Positions 1 through 6,329 of a stretch of DNA of 10,427 nucleotides are shown here, piece by piece (positions within the stretch are counted from its first letter, which is position 1; the number at the start of each line of letters is the position of its first letter). This stretch comes from DATKSS01 sp049582065. GTDB lineage: Bacteria; Chloroflexota; Dormibacteria; Dormibacterales; Dormibacteraceae. Made by a program: the position numbers and the translations under genes. The DNA lies in assembly GCA_049582065.1 (NCBI GenBank), contig JBAUTF010000095.1, positions 1 to 10,427 of the forward strand. The letters run 5' to 3'. The notes beneath the pieces are model-generated. The model saw only the letters and a list, made by a program, of their open reading frames with translations. It was not told where the DNA came from and made no database searches.

Positions 1-57
1 GACACCATCGCCGCCTACAAGTCGGTCTGGAGGGCTGGGATAATCGCCTCGCCGTGA
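1..57 (+). CDS. C-terminal end of an unidentified upstream gene (partial)
   Basis: Frame 1 is open from the left edge to a TGA at 55-57 and encodes 18 residues ending in SVWRAGIIASP. The TGA overlaps the GTG start of the next gene as GTGA, a four-base overlap common between coupled operon genes. That overlap is the main reason to think this is a real gene end. Too little is visible to name a family. It could equally be non-coding sequence that is open by chance, since high-GC DNA often lacks stops over 50 bases and the ugd frame is also open back to the edge. Confidence 0.4.
   Translation, partial: DTIAAYKSVWRAGIIASP
36..44 (+). promoter_or_regulatory. Possible extended -10 element before ugd
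   Basis: The bases TGGGATAAT match an extended -10 box: TG, one base, then GATAAT, which is five of six to TATAAT. A start site about seven bases downstream would fall near 51, almost on the GTG at 54, and would give a leaderless or near-leaderless mRNA. No convincing -35 box is visible, and the motif lies inside the possible upstream coding end. This is a weak candidate. Confidence 0.28.
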
Positions 58-1349
58 GTAGAGTCGCTGTCATCGGCGCCGGCTATGTTGGCCTCACGAC
101 TGCGGCGTGCCTCGCCGACCTCGGAAACGCTGTGACCGTAGTTGATATCAACCACGAGAGGATCGCCCAGCTCAGGGGCCACCGCGTCCCCTTCTATGAG
201 CCTGGGTTGAGCGAGCTCGTCGAGCGCAACGCCAGGGCCGGGCGGCTCAAGTTCACGACCGCCTATGAGGACGCCGTGCCCGGCGCCGAGTACGCGATCA
301 TCGCGGTCAGCACACCGGAGGGTGAGGGCGGGGAGGCGGACCTTTCGTACGTGGAGGCGGCGGCGAACTCGATCGCCGATGCCATGGATGGGCCGCTCGT
401 GGTGGTCAACAAGTCGACGGTGCCGCCGCTGACCGGTGACATGGTCGCCAACGTGTTGAAGAAACGAAACGCCACTCACGCCGCGGCAGTGGTCTCCAAC
501 CCCGAGTTCCTCCGGGAAGGTTCGGCGATCCAGGACTTCATGCACCCCGACCGCGTGGTCGTGGGCAGCCATGACCGCAAGGCGGCTGAGAAGGTGGCCG
601 CCCTTTACGAACCTCTCGAGGCGCCGATCTTGATCACGCCCAACATCTATACGGCCGAGATGGTCAAGTACGCGTCCAATGCATTTCTCGCCGCACGCAT
701 CTCGTTCATCAACGAGATCGCTCGCATCTGCGAGCGGGTGGATGCGGACGCCAAGCTCGTTGCGGAGGGGATGGGCCTCGACAAGCGGATCGGCCCAAGC
801 TTCCTCGAGGCCGGCATCGGTTACGGCGGTTCGTGCTTTCCTAAGGATGTCGCGGCCCTGGCCGCCCTCGCCGAGAGGTTCGATTACCACCCCGAGCTCC
901 TCCATGCCGTGATGGACATCAACCGTGACCAGCGCATGCTCGCTATCGACAAGCTGCGCGAGTGCCTGGACGAGCTGCCCGGCAAGGTGGTGGGGCTGCT
1001 CGGCCTGGCTTTCAAGCCGAACACCGACGACCTTCGCGAGGCGCCCAGCCTCGACATCGCGAAGGTGCTGCTGGCGGCCGGCGCCCATGTGCGCGCCTAC
1101 GACCCGGCTGCGATGGAACGGATGAGGGCTTTGCTGCCCGACCTCGAGTACATGGCCGATGCCTACCAGGTTGCGGCCGGCGCCGACGCCCTGGTGGTGG
1201 TCACCGAGTGGAACGAGTTCCGCCACCTCGACCTGCCGCGCCTGAAGGGGTCGATGCGCAGGCCGGTCGTCGTCGACGGCCGCAACATCTACGACCCGGC
1301 GATCATGCGGGGCCTCGGGTTCACCTACCGAGGTATCGGCCGCGAGTAA
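54..1349 (+). CDS. ugd: UDP-glucose 6-dehydrogenase
   Basis: This cytoplasmic enzyme oxidises UDP-glucose to UDP-glucuronate with two NAD+. The protein has 431 residues, a normal full length. The N-terminal Rossmann domain opens with GAGYVG at 8-13 and has the acidic residue D31 after the second strand. The central domain has NPEFLREGSA (149-158), a conserved lysine K205 in EMVKYASNAF, and the catalytic cysteine C261 in GYGGSCFPKD. The C-terminal UDP-binding domain starts near GLLGLAFKPNTDDLREAPS (about 315-333) and includes TEWNEF. The GTG start puts the first strand (SRVAVIGAG) right at the N-terminus, as expected. GDP-mannose and UDP-ManNAc dehydrogenases share this fold. UDP-glucose is preferred because the next gene consumes UDP-glucuronate, but the specificity is inferred. 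Confidence 0.93.
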   Translation: MSRVAVIGAGYVGLTTAACLADLGNAVTVVDINHERIAQLRGHRVPFYEPGLSELVERNARAGRLKFTTAYEDAVPGAEYAIIAVSTPEGEGGEADLSYVEAAANSIADAMDGPLVVVNKSTVPPLTGDMVANVLKKRNATHAAAVVSNPEFLREGSAIQDFMHPDRVVVGSHDRKAAEKVAALYEPLEAPILITPNIYTAEMVKYASNAFLAARISFINEIARICERVDADAKLVAEGMGLDKRIGPSFLEAGIGYGGSCFPKDVAALAALAERFDYHPELLHAVMDINRDQRMLAIDKLRECLDELPGKVVGLLGLAFKPNTDDLREAPSLDIAKVLLAAGAHVRAYDPAAMERMRALLPDLEYMADAYQVAAGADALVVVTEWNEFRHLDLPRLKGSMRRPVVVDGRNIYDPAIMRGLGFTYRGIGRE

Positions 1350-1368
1350 CGCCGGCAAGCTGAGGGCG

Positions 1369-2289
1369 GTGGTGTCGGGCGGTGCCGGGTTCATCGGATC
1401 GCACCTGTGCGAAGCGCTCCTGGACCGCGGCATCGCCGTGCTGGCGCTCGACAACTTCATCACCGGGTCGCGCGAGAACCTGCGGTCGTTCGAGAGCCAC
1501 CCCGACTTCGAGTTCAGGCAGATGGACGTAAACCACGGCATCTTCATCGGCGGTGATGTGCGGTACGTGCTGCACTTCGCGTCTCCGGCATCGCCTCCTC
1601 AGTACGACGCCAACCCCATCCACACCCTGAAGGTCGGCACGTTGGGGACCATGAACATGCTCGGCCTCGCGCGCGCCAAGAATGCGACCTTTCTCCTCGC
1701 GTCCACCTCAGAGGTGTACGGCGACCCGCTCGTCCACCCGCAGCGCGAGGACTACTGGGGCAATGTCAACCCGATCGGCCCTCGCGGGTGCTATGACGAG
1801 GCGAAGAGGTGCGCGGAGGCGTTCGCGATGGCCTACCGACGCAGCCACGACGTCGATACGCGGATCGTGCGCATCTTCAACACCCATGGTCCGCGCATGC
1901 AGGTCTCGGACGGCCGCGCGGTCCCCAACTTCATGGCCCAGGCGATCCGGGGTGAGCCGCTCACCGTCTACGGGGACGGCTCGCAGACGCGCAGCCTGTG
2001 CTACGTGAGCGACCTCGTGCGCGGAGTGCTCGCGAACCTTGAGCTGGGAGACGAGATGCCGGTGAATCTCGGCCACCCGCACGAGGTCACGGTGCTCCAG
2101 CTTGCGGAGACGATCATCGAGCTTGCGGGATCACGCAGCAAGATCGAGCACCGCGAGCTGCCGGTCGACGATCCCAGACAGCGTCAGCCCGACATCACCC
2201 GGGCGCGCACGAAGCTGGGCTGGCAGCCGGAGGTCGGCCTCGAGGACGGGCTGGGCCGGACTCTCGAGTACTTCCGGTCGGTGCTCTGA
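1369..2289 (+). CDS. uxs: UDP-glucuronate decarboxylase (UDP-xylose synthase)
   Basis: This extended short-chain dehydrogenase should convert UDP-glucuronate to UDP-xylose and CO2 with bound NAD+. From the GTG at 1369 it has 306 residues. It shows the NAD loop GGAGFIG (4-10), the UXS-type stretch HFASPASPPQY (69-79), STSEVYG (112-118) with the family's catalytic glutamate at 115, the YDEAK motif (Y142, K146), RIFNTHGPRM, and the late DDPRQRQPDI segment with conserved arginines. ASPASPP, STSEVYGDP and EDYWGNVNPIGPR together point to UXS rather than to other epimerases. Ugd, its substrate supplier, ends 19 bases upstream. The start is doubtful: GTG 1369 or 1372 shortens the first Rossmann strand. 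An in-frame CTG at 1360 would give LRAVVSGGAGFIG, matching the usual N-terminus, and no ATG, GTG or TTG lies just upstream. Confidence 0.9.
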   Translation: MVSGGAGFIGSHLCEALLDRGIAVLALDNFITGSRENLRSFESHPDFEFRQMDVNHGIFIGGDVRYVLHFASPASPPQYDANPIHTLKVGTLGTMNMLGLARAKNATFLLASTSEVYGDPLVHPQREDYWGNVNPIGPRGCYDEAKRCAEAFAMAYRRSHDVDTRIVRIFNTHGPRMQVSDGRAVPNFMAQAIRGEPLTVYGDGSQTRSLCYVSDLVRGVLANLELGDEMPVNLGHPHEVTVLQLAETIIELAGSRSKIEHRELPVDDPRQRQPDITRARTKLGWQPEVGLEDGLGRTLEYFRSVL

Positions 2290-2296
2290 TCGACCG

Positions 2297-2821
2297 GTGA
2301 GCACGCCCGACGAGCTGAAGAAGTACGTCCGCGACGTGCCAGGCTATCCGCAGCCGGGAATCGTCTTTCGGGACATCACGCCCCTTCTGGCCGACAAACG
2401 GATCTTTGGGGAGGTCGTCGATCTGATGTCGAGAGCGTGGTCCTACCGCAGGCCCGACCTCGTGGCCGCCATCGAGGCCCGCGGTTTCATCCCAGGCGCG
2501 GCGGTCGCGGTCCTTCTCGGCGCCGGCTTCGTGCCCATTCGCAAGCTCGGCAAGCTCCCCTGGAAGACGATCGAAGAGGCGTACCAGCTGGAGTACGGGA
2601 GCGACCAGCTGCAGATCCACTCCGACGCCGTCAAGCCGGGTCAGAAGGTCCTGATCGTGGATGATGTACTGGCGACCGGCGGCACGGCCGCCGCCGCCAT
2701 CAGACTCGTCCGCAAGCTCGGTGGAGACGTGATCGGCGTCCAGGTGCTGATCGAGCTCGAGGCCCTGGGTGGCCGCCGGCGTCTGAGCGGAGTCGAGGTC
2801 GTCAGCGAGATTGTCTATTAG
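2297..2821 (+). CDS. apt: Adenine phosphoribosyltransferase
   Basis: This cytoplasmic salvage enzyme joins adenine and PRPP to give AMP and pyrophosphate. The GTG at 2297 gives 174 residues, usual for the family. Seen in order: VPGYPQPGIVFRDITPLL (14-31), the family's N-terminal signature; AAIEARGFIPGA (58-69); FVPIRKLGKLPWKT (78-91), the flexible loop region; LEYGSDQLQIHSDA (98-111); and the PRPP-binding motif VLIVDDVLATGGT (118-130). The frame is open further upstream, but that extension would overlap uxs and matches nothing in Apt. The start lies 7 bases after the uxs stop with no clear Shine-Dalgarno, which suggests translational coupling. Apt beside ahcY and metK fits recycling of purine moieties from SAM-dependent reactions. 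AhcY itself releases adenosine, however, so a further enzyme outside the window would be needed to supply adenine. Confidence 0.93.
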   Translation: MSTPDELKKYVRDVPGYPQPGIVFRDITPLLADKRIFGEVVDLMSRAWSYRRPDLVAAIEARGFIPGAAVAVLLGAGFVPIRKLGKLPWKTIEEAYQLEYGSDQLQIHSDAVKPGQKVLIVDDVLATGGTAAAAIRLVRKLGGDVIGVQVLIELEALGGRRRLSGVEVVSEIVY

Positions 2822-2826
2822 GAGAG
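2820..2826 (+). promoter_or_regulatory. Shine-Dalgarno that fixes the TTG start of ahcY
   Basis: AGGAGAG lies four bases before the TTG at 2831 and shares its first two bases with the TAG stop of apt (2819-2821). No other start codon is as well placed, so it supports the TTG start and suggests that ribosomes finishing apt feed directly into ahcY. Confidence 0.75.
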
Positions 2827-2830
2827 CGAT

Positions 2831-4102
2831 TTGAAAGTCAGTTCCCAAGGTAGCGATGTAAAAGACGCCAAGCTGGCAGCGCAGGGCCAGGACCTGATCG
2901 ATTGGGCCGCGCGCGAGATGCCGGTGCTGACGTTGATCACGGCTCGGTTCCTGAAGGAGCAGCCGCTCAAAGGGCTTCGCCTGGCCGCGTGCCTCCACGT
3001 GACGAGCGAGACCGCCAATCTGATGCTCGCGCTCAAGGCGGGAGGCGCCGACATCGCCCTGTGCGCGTCGAACCCGCTTTCGACCAACGACGCGGTCGCT
3101 GCCGCCCTCGCGTCGCAGCATGCCATCAAGACGTACGCGATCCGTGGCGAAGACAACGACACTTACTACGAGCACATACAGGCGGCCCTCGACCACCGGC
3201 CGTCGCTGACGATGGACGACGGGGCAGACCTGGTCTCCGTGCTGCACAAGTCACGCCAGTCGCAGCTCAGCGAGGTCATCGGCGGCACCGAGGAGACCAC
3301 CACGGGCGTGATCCGGCTCCGCGCAATGGCCGACCACGGGGTGTTGCGCTACCCGATCGTCGCGGTGAATGAGGCAGACACGAAGCACATGTTCGACAAC
3401 CGGTACGGCACCGGTCAGTCCACGATCGACGGGATCATCCGCTCGACCAACGTCCTGCTCGCTGGCAAGACATTCGTCATCGCCGGTTACGGCTGGGTCG
3501 GGCGAGGCCTGGCGTCTCGGGCCAAAGGCCACGGCGCCGACGTCGTCATCACGGAGATCGATTCGGTGAAGGCGCTCGAGGCGGCGATGGACGGTTTCCG
3601 CGTCATGAAGATGGAAGAAGCGGCTCGCCACGGCGACATCTTCGTCACGGTCACCGGCGATGTGAACGTGCTCGACCGGCACCACTTCGAGGTCATGAAG
3701 GACGGCGCGATCCTCGCGAATTCCGGGCACTTCAACTCCGAGATCAACCTCAAAGCCCTGGACGAGCTCGCGACCGGTGTGAGGCAGGTGCGGCCATCCG
3801 TCCAGGAGTACCGCCTGGCGGACGGCAGGAGGCTGCACGTCCTGGGCGAAGGGCGTCTGATCAACCTCGCGGGCGCCGAGGGGCACCCCGCCGCGGTGAT
3901 GGACATGAGCTTTGCCAACCAGGCCCTGTGCGCCGAATACGTGGCCAAGAACGCGAAGAATCTGGAGAACAGGGTGTACGACGTCCCCGAGGAGATCGAC
4001 GCCGAGGTGGCGAGGCTCAAGCTCCACGCCATGGGCATCGAGATCGACACGCTGACGGAGGAGCAGAAGCGCTACCTCTCGTCATGGGAAGAAGGAACCT
4101 AA
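2831..4102 (+). CDS. ahcY: S-adenosylhomocysteinase (short, archaeal-like form)
   Basis: This NAD-dependent cytoplasmic enzyme splits S-adenosylhomocysteine into adenosine and homocysteine, relieving product inhibition of methyltransferases. The TTG start gives 423 residues. Visible motifs are CLHVTSETANLM with H56 (54-65), ASNPLSTNDAVAAAL (79-93), DDGAD with D130, GTEETTTGVIRL with E155 (152-163), ADTKHMFDNRYGTGQS with K185 and D189 (182-197), the NAD loop GYGWVGRG (219-226), and NSGHFNSEINL (297-307). The C-terminus reads LTEEQKRYLSSWEEGT. That ending, and SNPLST in place of the SNIFST of many bacterial enzymes, mark the shorter type common in archaea and Thermotogae that lacks the roughly 40-residue insertion of the long bacterial form. 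All key catalytic positions are present, so it should be active. It works with metK downstream in the methyl cycle. Confidence 0.95.
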   Translation: MKVSSQGSDVKDAKLAAQGQDLIDWAAREMPVLTLITARFLKEQPLKGLRLAACLHVTSETANLMLALKAGGADIALCASNPLSTNDAVAAALASQHAIKTYAIRGEDNDTYYEHIQAALDHRPSLTMDDGADLVSVLHKSRQSQLSEVIGGTEETTTGVIRLRAMADHGVLRYPIVAVNEADTKHMFDNRYGTGQSTIDGIIRSTNVLLAGKTFVIAGYGWVGRGLASRAKGHGADVVITEIDSVKALEAAMDGFRVMKMEEAARHGDIFVTVTGDVNVLDRHHFEVMKDGAILANSGHFNSEINLKALDELATGVRQVRPSVQEYRLADGRRLHVLGEGRLINLAGAEGHPAAVMDMSFANQALCAEYVAKNAKNLENRVYDVPEEIDAEVARLKLHAMGIEIDTLTEEQKRYLSSWEEGT

Positions 4103-4129
4103 CCCGGCCCACCTCCGGCCTCGCCGATG

Positions 4130-4152
4130 CCCTCCCGGCGCTGTGGGGAGGG
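4130..4152 (+). promoter_or_regulatory. Hairpin enclosing the ribosome-binding site of the patatin gene
   Basis: CCCTCCC (4130-4136) and GGGAGGG (4146-4152) form a perfect 7-bp stem with a 9-base loop. The right arm is part of the purine-rich run GGGGAGGGG (4145-4153), the only good Shine-Dalgarno candidate for the ATG at 4163. Folding would hide that site. It sits 28 bases after the ahcY stop. There is no T-run after it, so a rho-independent terminator is unlikely. It may instead be part of a dispersed palindromic repeat. Confidence 0.5.
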
Positions 4153-4162
4153 GCGTAGCGGG

Positions 4163-5038
4163 ATGTTCGCGGCTCGGCGCACCTGGGTGCTGGGCGGGGG
4201 CGGCGCAAGGGGCGCCGCGCAGGTCGGCGTCCTCCAGGCGCTCTTCGAGGCGGGCGTGGAGGCGCCGGTCGCCATCATCGGGACCAGCGTCGGCGCGCTG
4301 AACGGCAGCGCCCTGGCGGCGTACCCGTCGCTCGCCGGCGCCATGATGCTGCGCGAGGTCTGGCTGTCCCGCCAGGCAGCGACCGTATTCCAGACGCATC
4401 CGCTCGGCGTCATCCTTTCCGGGATCCGCCGCAACGTGCAGAGCGCGCTGCCGCAGGAGAATGTGCTCAGGCTGATCGAGCGGGCGCAGGCTCTCACCGG
4501 GATCACCACATTCGAGCAGCTGAGGATTCCGCTGGCCGTCGTCGCCACCGACCTCAACGCCGGCAAGCCTGCCGTGTTCCGCTCTGGCCCCCTCACGCCC
4601 GCGCTGCTCGCGTCGACCGCCATCCCGGGACTCTTCCCCGCGGTCCGCATCAAAGATCGCGAGCACCTCGACGGCGGGGTGGTCGACAACACGCCCCTCG
4701 ACACCGCCATCGCCGACGGGGCCAAGAATCTACTCGTGATAAGCCTGATGGCCGGTGGAGAGCTGGAGGCCGCGCCGACGAGCCTTCCCGAGCTCATCGC
4801 GCGCACGCTCCAGCTGTCGCTCCACCACCAGATGCTGAGCGACTACGAGCGCCTGAGGGACCTCGCGCGGATCGTCGTCCTGTGCCCGATCACGGCGCCC
4901 ACAGCGACGTGGGAGATGAAGCGCAGCCATGTCGAGGCGGTCATCGACTCCTCTCGTTCGGCGGCAGCGGCTCTGTTGCGCGCGCGCGGCTCGAAGCTCT
5001 TCCGGCACTCCGGCATCCACCACCTCGCTCTACGGTAG
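4163..5038 (+). CDS. Patatin-like phospholipase / serine esterase (NTE-RssA type)
   Basis: This is predicted to be a serine hydrolase of the patatin fold that acts on a phospholipid or other acyl ester; the real substrate is unknown. From the ATG at 4163 it has 291 residues. It has the glycine-rich oxyanion hole GGGGARGAAQVGVLQAL (11-27), the nucleophile elbow GTSVGALNG with S42 (40-48), and the second half of the Ser-Asp dyad in DGGVVDNTPL with D170. This is the compact single-domain architecture, with no signal peptide, membrane segment or cyclic-nucleotide domain. An in-frame ATG at 4127 would add 12 residues, but that would place the Shine-Dalgarno run inside the gene, so 4163 is preferred. 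It sits between two methyl-cycle genes with no obvious functional link. Family confidence is high; function confidence is low. Confidence 0.87.
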   Translation: MFAARRTWVLGGGGARGAAQVGVLQALFEAGVEAPVAIIGTSVGALNGSALAAYPSLAGAMMLREVWLSRQAATVFQTHPLGVILSGIRRNVQSALPQENVLRLIERAQALTGITTFEQLRIPLAVVATDLNAGKPAVFRSGPLTPALLASTAIPGLFPAVRIKDREHLDGGVVDNTPLDTAIADGAKNLLVISLMAGGELEAAPTSLPELIARTLQLSLHHQMLSDYERLRDLARIVVLCPITAPTATWEMKRSHVEAVIDSSRSAAAALLRARGSKLFRHSGIHHLALR

Positions 5039-5186
5039 GATTCGGCCGTCCCGGAGGGGGATGAAAGCCCCACGGGCTCAGAGGCTTCGCAACGAGCTCG
5101 CGGGGACCCCAGTCAACCTGGCGCTTGGGGCTGCGCCCGATCGAGGGCGCGTCCTTGCCGGCGCGGGAGATTCGAAGGAGGACCCG
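5039..5186 (+). promoter_or_regulatory. Structured 148-base leader upstream of metK
   Basis: This gap is much longer than its neighbours and holds several nested inverted repeats. CCCCACGGGCTC (5068-5079) pairs with GAGCTCGCGGGG (5094-5105): 11 pairs counting one G-U, plus one A-C mismatch, around a 14-base loop. A G-run at 5056-5060 could instead pair with CCCC at 5068-5071. CCCCAG (5107-5112) pairs with TTGGGG (5125-5130). GCGCCC (5133-5138) and GGGCGC (5145-5150) form a perfect 6-bp stem. TCCTT (5152-5156) is complementary to AAGGA (5175-5179) within the metK ribosome-binding site. Alternative pairing plus an anti-Shine-Dalgarno is what a translational riboswitch would show, and metK is a classic SAM-riboswitch target. 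I do not recognise any known SAM aptamer consensus. A weak -10-like TAGGAT at 5036-5041, without a -35, could start the leader. Confidence 0.45.
5174..5182 (+). promoter_or_regulatory. Strong ribosome-binding site of metK
   Basis: GAAGGAGGA lies four bases before the ATG at 5187 and is the best Shine-Dalgarno in the window. It decides the metK start against the longer open frame, which runs back into the patatin gene. Part of it can pair with TCCTT at 5152-5156 in the leader. Confidence 0.85.
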
Positions 5187-6329
5187 ATGTCGTCTTCAGT
5201 TTTCACGTCCGAGTCCGTCACCGAAGGACACCCCGACAAGCTCGCCGATCAGATCTCGGACGCCATCCTCGATTCGATCCTGGCCAAGGACCCGCTGGCC
5301 CGCGTGGCCTGTGAAGCAATCGTCACGACCGGCCTGGTGATAGTGGTCGGTGAGATCACGACCGACTGTTATGTCGACATCCCCAGGATCATCCGGCAGA
5401 CCGTGCGCGAGGTCGGCTACACACGCGCCAAATACGGATTCGACGCGGAGACCTGCGGTGTCGTCACGAGCATCGACGAGCAATCGCCCGACATCGCGCA
5501 GGGGGTGGACGTTGGCGGCGCTGGTGACTCGGGAATGATGTTCGGCTTCGCCTGCGACGAGACGCCGGAGCTCATGCCCCTGCCGATCACGCTCGCGCAC
5601 AGGCTGGCTCGGCGGCTGGCCGAGGTCAGGCGCAACAAGACGCTCAGCTACCTGCGGCCGGACGGGAAAGTGCAGGTGACGGTTCGCTACGGCGAGGACG
5701 GCAAGCCGGTCGGCGTGGAGAATGTCGTGGTTTCGACGCAACACCACGACGAGATCGACATCGAACAGCTCCGGTCCGACATCACCGAGCACGTCATCGA
5801 GGCGGTTATCCCGGCGGAGCTGCGCAACGGCGGAGTCCGGTCCTTCATCAACCCGACGGGTCGCTTCGTCGTCGGCGGCCCCGTCGCGGACGCCGGGCTC
5901 ACCGGCCGCAAGATCATGGTCGACACGTACGGCGGCTACGCCCGCCATGGAGGCGGCTGCTTCTCGGGCAAGGACCCGACCAAGGTCGATCGAGCCGGCG
6001 CCTACGGGGCGCGCTACGTGGCGAAGAACATCGTGGCGGCCGGTCTCGCGGCCAAATGCGAGGTTCAGATCTCGTACGCGATCGGCGTCGTCAAGCCGGT
6101 GGCGGTTCGCATCGACACGTTCGGCACGGGCCAAGCATCGGAGTCGGCAATCTCCGCCGCCGTGACGAAGCTGTTCGACCTCAGTCCGCTCGGCATCATC
6201 AAAGAGCTCAACCTGAGGCGCCCGTTATTTCGGCAGACCGCCGTGTACGGGCACTTCGGCCGAACCGACATCGACGTTCCGTGGGAGTCGACCGCGCGCG
6301 CTAAAGAGCTGGCCGAAGAGCTGAGATGA
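5187..6329 (+). CDS. metK: S-adenosylmethionine synthetase
   Basis: This cytoplasmic enzyme makes SAM from methionine and ATP. It has 380 residues, a normal length. The N-terminus SVFTSESVTEGHPDKLADQ (4-22) contains the ATP-contacting histidine H15. TSIDEQSPDIAQGVD (94-108) is followed by the first signature, here GAGDSGMMFGFA (111-122). The second signature, GGGCFSGKDPTKVDRAGAY (255-273), carries the lysine and aspartate residues of the active site. GVVKPVAVRIDTFGTG and YGHFGR close the C-terminal domain. The first signature normally reads GAGDQG; here serine 115 replaces the glutamine, and phenylalanine stands where tyrosine is usual. These are conservative enough that activity is still expected. 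The manC start overlaps the metK stop as ATGA, so the two are probably translationally coupled. Confidence 0.96.
   Translation: MSSSVFTSESVTEGHPDKLADQISDAILDSILAKDPLARVACEAIVTTGLVIVVGEITTDCYVDIPRIIRQTVREVGYTRAKYGFDAETCGVVTSIDEQSPDIAQGVDVGGAGDSGMMFGFACDETPELMPLPITLAHRLARRLAEVRRNKTLSYLRPDGKVQVTVRYGEDGKPVGVENVVVSTQHHDEIDIEQLRSDITEHVIEAVIPAELRNGGVRSFINPTGRFVVGGPVADAGLTGRKIMVDTYGGYARHGGGCFSGKDPTKVDRAGAYGARYVAKNIVAAGLAAKCEVQISYAIGVVKPVAVRIDTFGTGQASESAISAAVTKLFDLSPLGIIKELNLRRPLFRQTAVYGHFGRTDIDVPWESTARAKELAEELR

Noticed and set aside
15..1547. 510-codon open frame on the minus strand opposite ugd and the start of uxs
   Set aside because: It lies antisense to two genes with clear motifs. Its composition (many R, H, D, V, G) is the usual by-product of GC-rich codons read backwards, and it has no recognisable domain.
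2102..2296. Upstream extension of apt in the same frame
   Set aside because: It runs inside uxs and adds residues foreign to Apt. The GTG at 2297 gives the normal family length.
2195..3247. 350-codon minus-strand open frame opposite apt and ahcY
   Set aside because: Same antisense shadow pattern; it crosses two real genes and shows no motif.
5056..5110. Canonical SAM-I riboswitch before metK
   Set aside because: GATGAAA and GCAAC are present, but the flanking helices and remaining conserved blocks of SAM-I are not, so only a generic structured leader is claimed.
4929..5186. Upstream extension of metK in the same frame
   Set aside because: It would overlap the patatin gene, matches nothing in MetK, and ignores the strong ribosome-binding site and ATG at 5187.
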